DNA from: an uncultured Flavobacteriaceae bacterium | GTDB taxonomy: Bacteria > Bacteroidota > Bacteroidia > Flavobacteriales > Flavobacteriaceae | Assembly: GCA_947493175.1 (NCBI GenBank) | Contig: CANLQD010000001.1 | Span: 840,748-904,747, forward strand | DNA: 64,000 nt | Direction: 5' to 3' | Shown here: positions 8,875 to 18,261 of the stretch, piece by piece | How positions within the stretch are numbered: position 1 is the first letter of the stretch | Layout of the letters: each line of letters opens with the position of its first letter | Position numbers and translations under genes: made by a program | The notes under the pieces: model-generated | What the model was told of the DNA's origin: nothing | Database searches by the model: none | Seen by the model: only the letters and a program-made list of their open reading frames with translations

Positions 8875-9327
8875 TTATTCCAAAATTAGATTCAGATTTC
8901 CTTTTCCTACCGCGGAATGGCAACAATCCCTGCCGACCTGATACTCGGCACTAATTACTTTCTCACTAGCTATGAATCCCTCAAAGACAATATGCCGACT
9001 GATGCCAGGTTCATTTGCATCGGTGAGGTCGTCATACAAGGGATAGGTGCCGGTGCGTCTTGCTTCTTCAAACTCCTCATCGGTTAGGCTCCTCGTAATA
9101 TCTTCCCCGGTATCTACATCGGTAACACTAATACTATCTAAAGGAATTGCTACCCCACTAGGGTCTTTTACGGTGACATGATGTGAAATAAAAATCTCGG
9201 TACAGGCAATTTCCGAACAATCAATATTCAACGAATCATCGTTCTCATTGCACCCTAATAAGAAAAATAACATCAATATACCTATGAAGGAATTTCTCAT
9301 GATCCTAAACATTTCGTTTCTATTCAT
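8875..9327 (-). CDS. Putative lipoprotein of unknown function
   Basis: 150 residues. A hydrophobic N-terminus ends in a lipobox (FFLLGC, Cys about residue 26), followed by an acidic segment, so it is predicted to be a lipoprotein. The mature part contains CSEIACTEIFISHHVTVKD and a C-terminal CCHS cysteine pair. Met6 and Met10 are alternative starts. No domain is recognised; it looks like a small beta-rich envelope protein. Confidence 0.75.
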   Translation of the reverse strand: MNRNEMFRIMRNSFIGILMLFFLLGCNENDDSLNIDCSEIACTEIFISHHVTVKDPSGVAIPLDSISVTDVDTGEDITRSLTDEEFEEARRTGTYPLYDDLTDANEPGISRHIVFEGFIASEKVISAEYQVGRDCCHSAVGKGNLNLILE

Positions 9328-9358
9328 AAGATGTCCTTTTTCGGGATGGTTGCGTATA

Positions 9359-9472
9359 CTAGCGTTTGAACCTACGGCGTGTGCGCACTCGATTTATAAA
9401 ATAGATAATTACCACAAACAAGGCCAAAATAGGAAAGATGAGGTCCCCGTTCAAAAAATTCAGAACATCCAT
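9359..9472 (-). CDS. Small single-span membrane protein (37 aa)
   Basis: A short frame starting MDVLNFLNGDLIFPILALF, with one hydrophobic segment (about residues 11-26) and a strongly basic tail (NRVRTRRRFKR). This is the classic inside-positive layout of a real micro-membrane protein. It lies between the crotonase gene and the lipoprotein gene, all on the minus strand. There is no homology evidence; the support is composition and topology only. Confidence 0.45.
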   Translation of the reverse strand: MDVLNFLNGDLIFPILALFVVIIYFINRVRTRRRFKR

Positions 9473-9534
9473 GGTTTTAATTTCCTAGTAGAACGCAGTG
9501 CGCTTTAGATTATTATTGAACTTGTCGTGCGTTT

Positions 9535-10302
9535 TTACTTTTTGAATTTGGAAAGCGCCTTCTTCGTGAATTCCGACAACACCAATGTTCCGGTGATTCC
9601 CGCTCGTTCGACCAACAGACGATCCCAATGATCGGTACCTTCCCAAAGTACCTGTTTCCAATCTTCAAGAGCTTGGGGATGATACTCGGATAGTTTTTGG
9701 GAAAAGAAATCGATTTCCTTGTCCAGGTCTTCCATTTGTTCAAAAACCTTTGAAAAAAGCCCTTTCTCCTGTGCCCAATACGCATTTTTCCACTCGGTGG
9801 GAGCTAGCGATAGATCGGAAATTGCAGCGATGCCGATTTTGCGTTTCACCGCTGGTGCAATCACAAGGGGTGCGATACCGATGGTCAATTCCGATAATCG
9901 AACCGAGGCATTGACCGACGCAAATGTATAATCGCAGGCAGCGGCTAAACCCACTCCGCCCCCAACCGTTTTACCTTGGATTCGACCTACAATCACTTTC
10001 TTGCATTTTCGCATGGCATTGATGACATTGGCAAAACCGCTAAAGAAAATTTTGCCTTCCTCTAAATTTTGAATGGCCACCAATTCTTTGAAAGAAGCTC
10101 CGCCACAGAAGGCACCATCCCCTTCCGACTTCAAAATAATAACGGTAATATTGGGGTTCTCGGAAAGCTTTTCCAATTCTAATACCAATCGGTCTAAAAG
10201 TTCGGCCACAAATGAATTTCCGGCCGGATGACCAAATTCTACCGTGGCTACTTTGTTATTGATACTGGTATAAAGACTTCCGTTTTGTCGGTTGGTAGAC
10301 AT
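9535..10302 (-). CDS. Enoyl-CoA hydratase/isomerase (crotonase) family protein
   Basis: 255 residues with the crotonase fold. The first oxyanion-hole segment is GAFCGGASFKEL. The second is GKTVGGGVGLAAACDYTFA, followed by VRLSELTIGIAP, where the glutamate is at a catalytic position. Its long, aromatic C-terminal tail resembles the methylglutaconyl-CoA hydratase or PaaG-like groups, but the exact substrate cannot be fixed. It acts on acyl-CoA thioesters in the cytoplasm. Confidence 0.85.
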   Translation of the reverse strand: MSTNRQNGSLYTSINNKVATVEFGHPAGNSFVAELLDRLVLELEKLSENPNITVIILKSEGDGAFCGGASFKELVAIQNLEEGKIFFSGFANVINAMRKCKKVIVGRIQGKTVGGGVGLAAACDYTFASVNASVRLSELTIGIAPLVIAPAVKRKIGIAAISDLSLAPTEWKNAYWAQEKGLFSKVFEQMEDLDKEIDFFSQKLSEYHPQALEDWKQVLWEGTDHWDRLLVERAGITGTLVLSEFTKKALSKFKK

Positions 10303-10379
10303 CGCTTTTAGTTTGTTATAAAAGTAAAAGATTCTTCTAACAATAGAATTTCAAAATCGAGAAACTTTCTTTTAAACCG

Positions 10380-11714
10380 TCATCGAAATGATAGTAAAGG
10401 TCGAAACTTGGTTCGAAACTTCCAGACGAGCGCACCACCGCGAACCAGCATCCAAACGGCAAAAGAGATCCAAATACCGGTAAGGCCCCAATGCAAGTGC
10501 TTGCCTAAAAACAAGGTTGGAACAAATCCTAAAAATGTTGCCGCCAATAGGGTATTGCGAAGGTATTTCATTTCGCCCAAGCCTTTGAAAACTCCGTCGA
10601 AAACAAAGGCCACCGCGTTCATGGGCAATCCCAAAATCAACAGATAGAATATACCATAAAACGCTTCCAAAACAATGGTCTCATTAGAAAATAGGCGCCC
10701 AATGGGTCGGTAAAAAAGGAAACCTAGAGCTACCAATACGGCACTTACCAAAAGTCCGTACGAAATAATCTTTTTGGCCAGTTTCCAGAGTCCGTTATAA
10801 TCCTTGGCCCCTAAAAGACGGCCGCCCATGATATTCCCGGCCGCCCCGTAGCCATCAATAAAAAATGCCGAAAACAGCCAAAGGTTAATGGCAATCGTGT
10901 GGGCGCCGATATACCGGTCTCCCAATGCCGTCGCCTCTCGCACCGCCAATATCAAGGCCGTGTTCAAGGCCAGGGCCCTGACGAAGAGGTTTAAGCTCAT
11001 CCCTATCAAACGAGACAGTTCTGGATGCCAAGGGCGTTGAATACGCAAGCTAATGTCAGTTTTCGTTATCAACAAAACAAACGCCATGATGGCCATCACT
11101 GCTTGAGCGATCAAACTGGCCCATGCCGCCCCTTCGAGATACAGTGGTTCGATCCATTCTTCGATACCATACACGAGGAGAAAATCCAATACCACATTTA
11201 GCACAGCTCCTACAATGGCGATGAGCATGGGCCAGTACGTGTTTTGCAATCCCCGAAAGATCCCCATGACCGCAAAGGCGAAAAGCGTTAACGGAAACCC
11301 CCATACGCGAATGGAATAATAACTGATGCAATAGTCTAAAATTTTCCCTGAAGCATTGAGCAGTCGAAAAATTTCCTCAACGACAAAAACCGTAGAAAGC
11401 AATACGAGGACACTTAAACCTACATTTAAAAAAATGGCTTGGGCCGGGAGTGTCTTTACCGCTTCCAAACGGCCGGCACCCAGGTATTGAGAGATAATCG
11501 CCGAAATGGCACTGCGTGTTTGTCCCAGTATCCATATGAGCATCGACAAGAAAGAACCCACAATCCCGGCCGCTGCTAGGGATTCCAGTCCATCGACCGG
11601 AATATTGCCTACGATAGCGGTATCGGTAATCGACAACAAAGGTTCGGCAATTCCCGCTATGGTGGCTGGAATAGCCAAATTGTTAATGCTCTTAAACGTA
11701 ATGGGTGTCTTCAA
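10380..11714 (-). CDS. MATE-family efflux transporter
   Basis: 444 residues with about 12 hydrophobic segments. The MATE/DinF pattern is visible in IAGIAEPLLSITDTAIVG near the N-terminus and its second-half counterpart. Proteins of this family export cationic or aromatic compounds with Na+ or H+ antiport. The start is a TTG at 11714, 12 bases after the GNAT stop; there is no ATG in a better place, so coupled translation with the GNAT gene is likely. Confidence 0.88.
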   Translation of the reverse strand: MKTPITFKSINNLAIPATIAGIAEPLLSITDTAIVGNIPVDGLESLAAAGIVGSFLSMLIWILGQTRSAISAIISQYLGAGRLEAVKTLPAQAIFLNVGLSVLVLLSTVFVVEEIFRLLNASGKILDYCISYYSIRVWGFPLTLFAFAVMGIFRGLQNTYWPMLIAIVGAVLNVVLDFLLVYGIEEWIEPLYLEGAAWASLIAQAVMAIMAFVLLITKTDISLRIQRPWHPELSRLIGMSLNLFVRALALNTALILAVREATALGDRYIGAHTIAINLWLFSAFFIDGYGAAGNIMGGRLLGAKDYNGLWKLAKKIISYGLLVSAVLVALGFLFYRPIGRLFSNETIVLEAFYGIFYLLILGLPMNAVAFVFDGVFKGLGEMKYLRNTLLAATFLGFVPTLFLGKHLHWGLTGIWISFAVWMLVRGGALVWKFRTKFRPLLSFR

Positions 11715-11726
11715 AAGGCAGGCAGG

Positions 11727-12227
11727 TTACAGCACTAGTTCGTAACAATAAAAAGGATGTTCACTCTGTTTTGGAAAATAGATATCTCCCAATCGGTGAT
11801 ATCCCCGGTGTTCATAAAATCGTTGGTTGCGTTTGTTTTGACTAAAGGTATCGAGCCGAATAGAAGTAAAACCTATCTGTTTAGCTTGGTTTTCCGCGAA
11901 GTCCATTAACTGTTGCGCATAGCCCTTTCCTTGGTATTCGGGATGTACGGCCAGTCGGTGAATGTACATATTGTTTTCATTGGATGTCAACCATCGTATT
12001 GGTCGATACTCCTCGTCCATAAAAGTCGACATTACCACGATGCCAGCAAGGTTATTTGCTATTTCCAATACAAAAAGTTCTTCGCGCGCAATGTCTTTTT
12101 CAAAGGCGGTTTTGGTAGGATAGTGTTCATTCCATTGGCAAATGCCCATCTTGATCATCTGAGGTGCGCAGGCCTTGGTCAATCTCAAAATATCAGGGAT
12201 TTCCGATATCTTTGCCCTTCGAATCAT
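11727..12227 (-). CDS. GNAT-family N-acetyltransferase
   Basis: 166 residues. The acetyl-CoA motif A is MYIHRLAVHPEYQGKGYAQQ, with QGKGYA as the R/QxxGxG/A pyrophosphate loop. Motif B-like RNQRFYEHRGYHRLGDI is at the C-terminus. The substrate is unknown. It is probably cotranscribed with the MATE exporter just downstream. Confidence 0.88.
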   Translation of the reverse strand: MIRRAKISEIPDILRLTKACAPQMIKMGICQWNEHYPTKTAFEKDIAREELFVLEIANNLAGIVVMSTFMDEEYRPIRWLTSNENNMYIHRLAVHPEYQGKGYAQQLMDFAENQAKQIGFTSIRLDTFSQNKRNQRFYEHRGYHRLGDIYFPKQSEHPFYCYELVL

Positions 12228-12280
12228 AAATCGCTTTAATTAAATTGTAAATTTAGGGTATAATTAATCAATCTAAGGGT

Positions 12281-13078
12281 ATGTTAAACATTCTTGTTCC
12301 TATTGGGGTGAACCCCGATTCCACTGCTACTTTACAATATGCGGTGGATTTTGCGGCGGAATTTTCCGCTAAAATCTATGTGATGGAGGTTTTTAATGTG
12401 AGTTCCAAAACGGGGGGGTTGTCGAACGTAAGCGAAAAAGTGGCCAAAAACAGCAAAGAAAAGCTTCGCGAGCTCATAGAAAAGGTCAACTCTAAAAATA
12501 TAGAAATCAAAATCGCCACCTATAATGGGGACATCGTAGATGGTATTAAAGATGTCGATAAGGAACTCGGAATCGATTTGATCGTTATCTCCCCAAGAAG
12601 CAACGACATTAAAGAAGAGCTCTATTTGGGAAACACTACGGGGAAAATTGTAAAGAGAACCGATATTCCCACCTTGGTCGTTCCTAAGGGTACTTCCTTG
12701 AAGCCTTTAAAAAACATTCTTACCGCTTTTAAATCGGGAGTCCTGAAAAGAAAGCGTATTCTAGACCCCTTACTGGCCATTCAAAAAAAGTTCCAAGCGA
12801 AGGTAAATCTCCTATTGGTAAAAACACCGGGTTATACCGATGACGACCTGAAAATCGATACGGCCCTGATGGATGTTTGTTCCAACCTGACCATTACGGA
12901 AAACGCTACCACCTATCAAGGTGTTTTGGAGCACTTTCAATCCCAAAAGCCCGATTTACTCTGTGTATTCCGGAGAAAACGAGGTTTTTTTAAAAGCTTA
13001 TGGGAAAAGAATACGGTTCCCAAGTCGGAGTTTTATGCGACGGTACCGGTTTTGGTACTAAGCGTTAAGAAAGATTGA
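12281..13078 (+). CDS. Universal stress protein, two Usp domains
   Basis: 265 residues made of two UspA-like halves. The first half is clearer (MLNILVPIGVNPDSTATLQY at the start; IDLIVISPRSNDIKEE and GNTTGKIVKRTDIPTLVVP at the end). Its nucleotide loop is close to but not a perfect match of the GxxGx9G[ST] ATP motif. The second half is degenerate, as in many Bacteroidota tandem Usp proteins. It is a cytoplasmic stress-associated protein, divergent from the GNAT gene. Confidence 0.87.
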   Translation: MLNILVPIGVNPDSTATLQYAVDFAAEFSAKIYVMEVFNVSSKTGGLSNVSEKVAKNSKEKLRELIEKVNSKNIEIKIATYNGDIVDGIKDVDKELGIDLIVISPRSNDIKEELYLGNTTGKIVKRTDIPTLVVPKGTSLKPLKNILTAFKSGVLKRKRILDPLLAIQKKFQAKVNLLLVKTPGYTDDDLKIDTALMDVCSNLTITENATTYQGVLEHFQSQKPDLLCVFRRKRGFFKSLWEKNTVPKSEFYATVPVLVLSVKKD

Positions 13079-13127
13079 TTTGTACTTTGATACTTTCTCA
13101 AAAAGTAGTTCCTTTGAATTCTGAAAT

Positions 13128-13205
<78 letters not shown>

Positions 13206-13218
13206 CCAGTAAACAAGG

Positions 13219-13250
13219 GCCTTCGAGAAATCGAGGGCTTTTTTGTTTTT
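13219..13250 (+). terminator. Rho-independent terminator of tRNA-Ala
   Basis: The stem GCCTTCGA/TCGAGGGC closes a GAAA tetraloop and is followed by a T-rich run (TTTTTTGTTTTT). It lies 15 bases after the tRNA. Confidence 0.85.
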
Positions 13251-13571
13251 CCAAATTGCTCACTTTTTGCTCACTTTTTAAAATTTAACACTTTTTAAGA
13301 GTACGTCATCGGATATGGATTGTTTTGGGATGAATTCAATACAAAATCCATAGTTCGTTACTACATTATACCCATTCACTCATTCCGGATATTCTTTCAC
13401 TAATCGTCTATTGAGCTCTTTGGATTATTGTTATAGCTTTTACAATTAACATTTCATAAGGCACGATAATTGATGTTATTCTTTAACATCGTATGACCAT
13501 TGGATAATTAACACTAACCCCAATTTTCTATGTAGTTGGCCGCTTGCTATGCGTCGTCAAAACAACTGCAT
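13251..13571. other. Gap after tRNA-Ala with tandem 11-bp repeat
   Basis: This is a stretch of about 320 bases without a convincing gene. It opens with two head-to-tail copies of TTGCTCACTTT (13256-13277). The rest is AT-rich and probably holds the rteC promoter, but no -7 box is clear. It marks the junction between chromosome and conjugative-element genes. Confidence 0.6.
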
Positions 13572-14396
13572 ATGGATTATATTACGCTTGCCCGACAACT
13601 CGAGGAGGAACTTATCGGAATTCGGATATTGACCCCGGACGTGGTCAAACAATGCACCCTATCCATCGAACTGAGCAGGAACCTGCTGACGGATTTCAAG
13701 GAAATGGTCCGAAAACACGGGTTCAAGAACGAGCAGCAGGAAATCCATTTTTTCAAACACATCAAACAAGTGCCGCTGGAGAACTTGGTGTATCACTTCG
13801 AGCTCAAGACCTTCGAGGTCAAATTCCCCAAAACGGGGCGCAGCCTGCAGAAAAAATTCATTGCAAAGCGCCAAAAAAGGTTGAAGTCCTACTTTTTGAC
13901 AAATCTGGATTTCATGCAGTACGTGGAGCAGGAAAAGACCTATCTGGACGACAAGTACTACACCCTTAAATATTTTGGGGAGTACAACGTCTCCCATTCA
14001 CATTCCTATTACCGAGACCCAAAATCAAGTAGTGCGAGGGACCTTTCCCTTGCCAAGCTAAATGCAAGACGCAGGTTGGCCGCATATTATGACCAACGTC
14101 TTGAAAATCTTGGAAGGACTTCCAAAGCAAGGCTGAACGGAATACTACTCAAATGGACCGGTTCCGCAACGGACCTTAGCGAGCTTAGCTACGCCCTAAA
14201 GTTCTCCATGGCGATCAACCATGGCAATGCCCGGGTAGGTGCCATACAGTCGGCATTGGAACAATTGTTTCATGCACAATCAAGCAATCCTTATAAAAAT
14301 ATAGGGGAAATGAAGCAACGAAAAAAAAGCCGGACCAAGTTCATCGATGACATGAAAAGGGGACTTTTGGACAAGATGGACAAGGACGAGAGTTGA
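13572..14396 (+). CDS. rteC: RteC-family regulator of the conjugative element
   Basis: 274 residues from the ATG at 13572. The protein matches the RteC family of Bacteroides conjugative transposons: EIHFFKHIKQVPLENLVYHF followed by a mid region with FMQYVEQEKTYLDDKYY and a C-terminal segment LSELSYALKFSMAINHGNA typical of RteC. In CTnDOT, RteC activates excision genes after induction by the RteA/RteB two-component system. No rteA or rteB is seen here. It sits first after tRNA-Ala, so it probably marks the left side of the element. Confidence 0.82.
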   Translation: MDYITLARQLEEELIGIRILTPDVVKQCTLSIELSRNLLTDFKEMVRKHGFKNEQQEIHFFKHIKQVPLENLVYHFELKTFEVKFPKTGRSLQKKFIAKRQKRLKSYFLTNLDFMQYVEQEKTYLDDKYYTLKYFGEYNVSHSHSYYRDPKSSSARDLSLAKLNARRRLAAYYDQRLENLGRTSKARLNGILLKWTGSATDLSELSYALKFSMAINHGNARVGAIQSALEQLFHAQSSNPYKNIGEMKQRKKSRTKFIDDMKRGLLDKMDKDES

Positions 14397-14416
14397 ACGC
14401 CTTTGCCGCTTAGCCT

Positions 14417-14635
14417 TCAAAAAATTAGGTCAGAACCAAGACTCATTAAAGGTGCGCTGGATTCATGATTTGCCATATATTCCACCACCAATTCCCGTTC
14501 AACTGTTCTTTCTTCGAGTATCCAGTCTTCGCGGACGCTAAAAAATCCGTTAAAGTTTTCCCGTATCTCCGGTAACATCCCGATTAAAACCGCCTTTTTG
14601 GTCCCAAATTGCAACTCAATAAGTCGAATCGCCAC
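14417..14635 (-). CDS. Possible small hypothetical protein opposite the HTH-gene leader
   Basis: A 72-residue minus-strand frame with a GTG start. Its sequence has natural composition (LPEIRENFNGFFSVREDWIL, then EERTVERELVVEYM). It fills the gap between rteC and the HTH gene. No domain or ribosome-binding site is recognised, and it could be fortuitous. Confidence 0.3.
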   Translation of the reverse strand: MAIRLIELQFGTKKAVLIGMLPEIRENFNGFFSVREDWILEERTVERELVVEYMANHESSAPLMSLGSDLIF

Positions 14636-14687
14636 AATCGGGGGTTTCTGTATTCATCCCTGTAGGAACTGGCCAAAAAAAAGAACT

Positions 14688-14990
14688 ATGTCGGTAAACA
14701 TCGTAACAACGGAAGATCTCAAAGATTTTAAGGAACAGTTACTAGGGGACATCCAAGAGCTGTTGGAAAAATACGGCCAAGTACGCCTTGACAAATGGAT
14801 AAAATCTTCAAAAGTAATGGAGAAACTGGAAATCAGTCCTGGCACATTACAAAACCTAAGGGATAACGGTACCATCCCTTATACCAAGCTTGAAGGTACA
14901 CTCTACTATGATGAAGAGGAGATAGAAGGGATTTTAAGAAGTAACAAGGCTCAACGTAAAATACAGGGTTATGAGGATAGCAAGTTTTAA
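14688..14990 (+). CDS. Helix-turn-helix (MerR/excisionase-like) DNA-binding protein
   Basis: 100 residues from the ATG at 14688. An N-terminal helical segment (EDLKDFKEQLLGDIQELLEK) precedes a winged-HTH of the excisionase type: KWIKSSKVMEKLEISPGTLQNLRDNG, then IPYTKLEGTLYYDEEEIEGIL. Such proteins commonly sit next to rteC in Bacteroidota integrative elements and act as recombination directionality factors or regulators. It overlaps the next gene by 20 bases. Confidence 0.82.
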   Translation: MSVNIVTTEDLKDFKEQLLGDIQELLEKYGQVRLDKWIKSSKVMEKLEISPGTLQNLRDNGTIPYTKLEGTLYYDEEEIEGILRSNKAQRKIQGYEDSKF

Positions 14991-16053
14991 CGTAGAAAAC
15001 CTAATTTTTCGCCACAAGCGTTTGCTCCCGGAAAGGATGGATAGGGAAGAGGCTCTTGCCGGTGAAATGGACAGACTGATGACCAAAGTGAACAAATCAG
15101 TCGGAGACTGGGAACGAATGCGACGGATATGGGCCATCATAAATTGGGATACGGATGCCCCACGCGACGAACACAAGGACCTTGAATGGCACGAACTTAT
15201 CGCGCGAAGCGGAGCTGGGGACAAAAGGAGGTTGAACCAACTCATCATACAGACGGGTCTTAACGCGAACCTGTTCAGGTTGAACCCTGAATCCATAAAG
15301 AACAAGGCCAGAATGATAAACGAAACGGACGCGGATATTTTGGTTTTACAAGAGGTGGAGAGCCGCGAATGTATGACCGCCTTCAACGAACTGTTCCTTG
15401 ACAACTTGTATAACAACGCGGTGTTCATACCTTCAATGGATGGCTTTGCACGTGGAATGGGTATTTTCTGCCGGGATGACAACAAGGTCTTGGAGATAAG
15501 ATCTATAGACAATGCTTTCGTAAGTAACAAAGATTTAACGAATCTGGTTCACTATTACCGAATCCATTCTAAAAAAGGACCTTTCGACATCTTGAATGTA
15601 AATTTGACACGAAAGGATGTTTGGAATACCGATGGGGAAGGGCTAAATTCATTTTTTGACCAAATCATAAGTTGGACCAAACTACAGATGAATAGAACTG
15701 CTTATAGAATGGTAGTGGGCAGCTTCAATCACCCGCCGCATTCAGACTTGATGGAAAAGATTCTCAGCGACCTTAGGTTGACTACCTCAAACCAATTGGA
15801 CTGTTTCAGCGCACCTCTTGACAGAGGTACAGGTGCACACTACCATGGCCTTGGAACATATGGGGTAGGAAAAAATTTGCTTCAATATAACTATATCCTT
15901 TTGGATAAGCTGACCGCTTTAAAAACCATTTCTGCGGGAATGAATCGAAAGGGGGTAGTTCCGATGGAACCGGGACAATGGGAAACTTATGATGATTTGA
16001 ACAATCGAAATAAAGCGACCAACAATCCAGTTTTATCGATAAACTTGGTCTGA
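14971..16053 (+). CDS. Endonuclease/exonuclease/phosphatase-fold protein with degenerate active site
   Basis: 360 residues. The fold is clear from MRIASFNVENLI (first Asn) and ADILVLQEVESRE (Glu128, metal ligand). Two later catalytic boxes are broken: the usual GDFN is GSFN (residues 250-253), and the C-terminal SDH-type box reads KATNNPVL near residue 348. The metal-binding and catalytic Asp and His positions therefore appear substituted, and the protein may not cut DNA or hydrolyse phosphate. The start overlaps the HTH gene by 20 bases, implying translational coupling. EEP proteins of this kind are often cargo in Bacteroidota integrative elements. Confidence 0.75.
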   Translation: MRIASFNVENLIFRHKRLLPERMDREEALAGEMDRLMTKVNKSVGDWERMRRIWAIINWDTDAPRDEHKDLEWHELIARSGAGDKRRLNQLIIQTGLNANLFRLNPESIKNKARMINETDADILVLQEVESRECMTAFNELFLDNLYNNAVFIPSMDGFARGMGIFCRDDNKVLEIRSIDNAFVSNKDLTNLVHYYRIHSKKGPFDILNVNLTRKDVWNTDGEGLNSFFDQIISWTKLQMNRTAYRMVVGSFNHPPHSDLMEKILSDLRLTTSNQLDCFSAPLDRGTGAHYHGLGTYGVGKNLLQYNYILLDKLTALKTISAGMNRKGVVPMEPGQWETYDDLNNRNKATNNPVLSINLV

Positions 16054-16220
16054 GCAACTAGCTTCAGGTAAATTTATTTTAGATATCAAATCAGGAGATG
16101 AAACCTTATCCTTTTAAGGAAAAGTTATGAAAAATACAGGCTTTCGTTGGTAATGAAGTCTTAGTGACCTCCTCCCTATAGATAGGACAGTTTAAAACTG
16201 GATTTCTGTTGAATGATTAA

Positions 16221-18236
16221 CTAATTTAAATTTCCTGAATCATCTAACATCATGGAATTATCATATTGATACTCAGAAGAGCCAATCCAAAATTGCCTAC
16301 CAAATTCATCAAAGGTGAATATCATTTCTTCCTGTCCACTCGATAAATTTTTAAGCCAGAACAAGGAATTCTTTGGTATATCTCTAAATTCTAAAACTGT
16401 GTCTTTAGCCACCATTGTTTTATGGGAAACCCAGTTTTTGTTCCAATGAAGTAATTCATATGTGTCGCCAATTTTAATGTTATTGTCATCATTTCTTGCT
16501 TGAACCTGGTAACCGTAGATGCAAATAGGTTTTTTAAAACCATAAGTCATCTCAAAATCCTTTTTATCCACAAAAGTTAATGGCAGGCTATCGGAAACCC
16601 TTTTATAATCATTAATCATATCATTTTTCAAATTAACATAATCCCAATTATTGATGATTTGTTGTTTTCCATTTATCAACCGAAATTCTGAAATACTTAC
16701 AAGTTTACCTGATGGACATAATAGTCTGAAGAACTTATAACAATATTTTTTTTTCAAAGTATTTGAAATAGGTCTTGTACTGTTGAATCCATTTATGGTA
16801 TCAAGGTTTACGAATTCAGTCAAATAACTATCAGAGCCTTGCAAAACACAACCATTCAAAGATTTGGCCCTTCGCTGTTTTTCTTTACGATCTCTTACTA
16901 GAAAAGGAGTAAACTTTCTTTCAACATACGCCTTTGAAAGAACACTCTTTTCTGGGGCATAAAAATGCTTAACACCGTTTTTGGTTATTTTAAATGGATA
17001 ATTGACTGGATTTAAATTATCATCCGTTTCAACCATTGGAAAATATATGATATCGCAACCTAGATTTTTAAAAGTACTTACTAGACCATCCCTAGTGTTG
17101 GATTTTTGAATCTTATCATAACCTTTAAATTTGTCAAATACAGTCAAATAAACGGTATTTCCCTTGACCAAATCTTGATTCCAAATAATTCCGACATTGA
17201 CATCGAAACTTGGCTTGTACAAATTGGTTACATCTTGAAACCCCTTATAAGACTCTCTATATACCTTAGGTAAACTAGAAATTTCGTAAAGATTGTTTAA
17301 GGTTTCGAAACGATCTAATCCAATGTTAATTGCTTTAAATCCATCTTTGGTAAGATAGAACACCCATGAATGCCCTTCGGATTTATGCCAATTCCCAAAT
17401 CTAGGGGCAAAATCCCGACCAGATGGAATCCCAATGGAACGCAATACATTTATAAAATAATTTGATAATTCATTACAGGAAGCAAATCGGGTTTTTTCTA
17501 TTTGACTCATGCTTGGAGTGCTCAAAAAAGGATTATCAGTTCCCCAGACTGCCATTAATCTAAGATGTTCATAAATCTTCTTTACCACATAATCTATAGA
17601 TTTAACTTTCAAGGTATCTTGTACCCATCTATATTTTTTATAGAGCTCTTCCCTTTTTTTTGGTTCATATGGCTCTTGACCTGCTCGATATGGTAAAACA
17701 AAATTTAAAAAGTCTTCTGAGCTTCTACATAATTTAAGAGGGTTATTTTGGTATGCTTCTAGGGCTATATTTATATTGTTTAAGAAATCTAAAGGTTTTA
17801 CTCCTATAGAATCCGGAATCCACTCTAAATCACTTAGTAAAATACCTTGATCTTGGATTTGTTTCATTTTCTTTCTGAACGCCCTTACTGAGTTTCTGGT
17901 GATGTCTTGTTGGGTATAATTAGATATTGAATCTTCATATCTTTTGCGCTCTAAGTCAACGTAATTAAAAATTTCGTCTAGAGAATGTTTTGGTTGAAAT
18001 GCACCCTTCTCGGTTATCTCATCTAGTAAAAACTTAGCAGCGCGTAGCTTAACACTATTGTTTTCATTTGTTCTGAGTTTTAGTATAAGCGAATCGTAAA
18101 CGCGGGGATAAGATTCAGTAATTTTTAACTTGCCATTTACAATTTCATTGCTCTTTTCATTATTACAACAACAAAACAAAATGCAAAACAATAAGGAAAG
18201 AAAAGATTTTTTTAACATAAAAAATTCAAATTTCAA
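16221..18236 (-). CDS. Transglutaminase-like lipoprotein
   Basis: 671 residues; Met7 (18218) is an equally good start. The N-terminus LKKSFLSLLFCILFCCCNN is a lipoprotein signal with several cysteines at the lipobox. A transglutaminase-core motif lies in the middle: RFASCNELSNYFINVLRSIG (Cys254), then SEGHSWVFYL (His289). The C-terminal half is beta-rich and unrecognised. Such proteins cleave or crosslink peptides or process envelope components. It is the last gene of a minus-strand series with a signal peptidase and two small secreted peptides, so peptide processing is a reasonable guess. Confidence 0.72.
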   Translation of the reverse strand: MKFEFFMLKKSFLSLLFCILFCCCNNEKSNEIVNGKLKITESYPRVYDSLILKLRTNENNSVKLRAAKFLLDEITEKGAFQPKHSLDEIFNYVDLERKRYEDSISNYTQQDITRNSVRAFRKKMKQIQDQGILLSDLEWIPDSIGVKPLDFLNNINIALEAYQNNPLKLCRSSEDFLNFVLPYRAGQEPYEPKKREELYKKYRWVQDTLKVKSIDYVVKKIYEHLRLMAVWGTDNPFLSTPSMSQIEKTRFASCNELSNYFINVLRSIGIPSGRDFAPRFGNWHKSEGHSWVFYLTKDGFKAINIGLDRFETLNNLYEISSLPKVYRESYKGFQDVTNLYKPSFDVNVGIIWNQDLVKGNTVYLTVFDKFKGYDKIQKSNTRDGLVSTFKNLGCDIIYFPMVETDDNLNPVNYPFKITKNGVKHFYAPEKSVLSKAYVERKFTPFLVRDRKEKQRRAKSLNGCVLQGSDSYLTEFVNLDTINGFNSTRPISNTLKKKYCYKFFRLLCPSGKLVSISEFRLINGKQQIINNWDYVNLKNDMINDYKRVSDSLPLTFVDKKDFEMTYGFKKPICIYGYQVQARNDDNNIKIGDTYELLHWNKNWVSHKTMVAKDTVLEFRDIPKNSLFWLKNLSSGQEEMIFTFDEFGRQFWIGSSEYQYDNSMMLDDSGNLN

Positions 18237-18261
18237 ATCAGCTTGAGAGTTGAGTTCAGTA

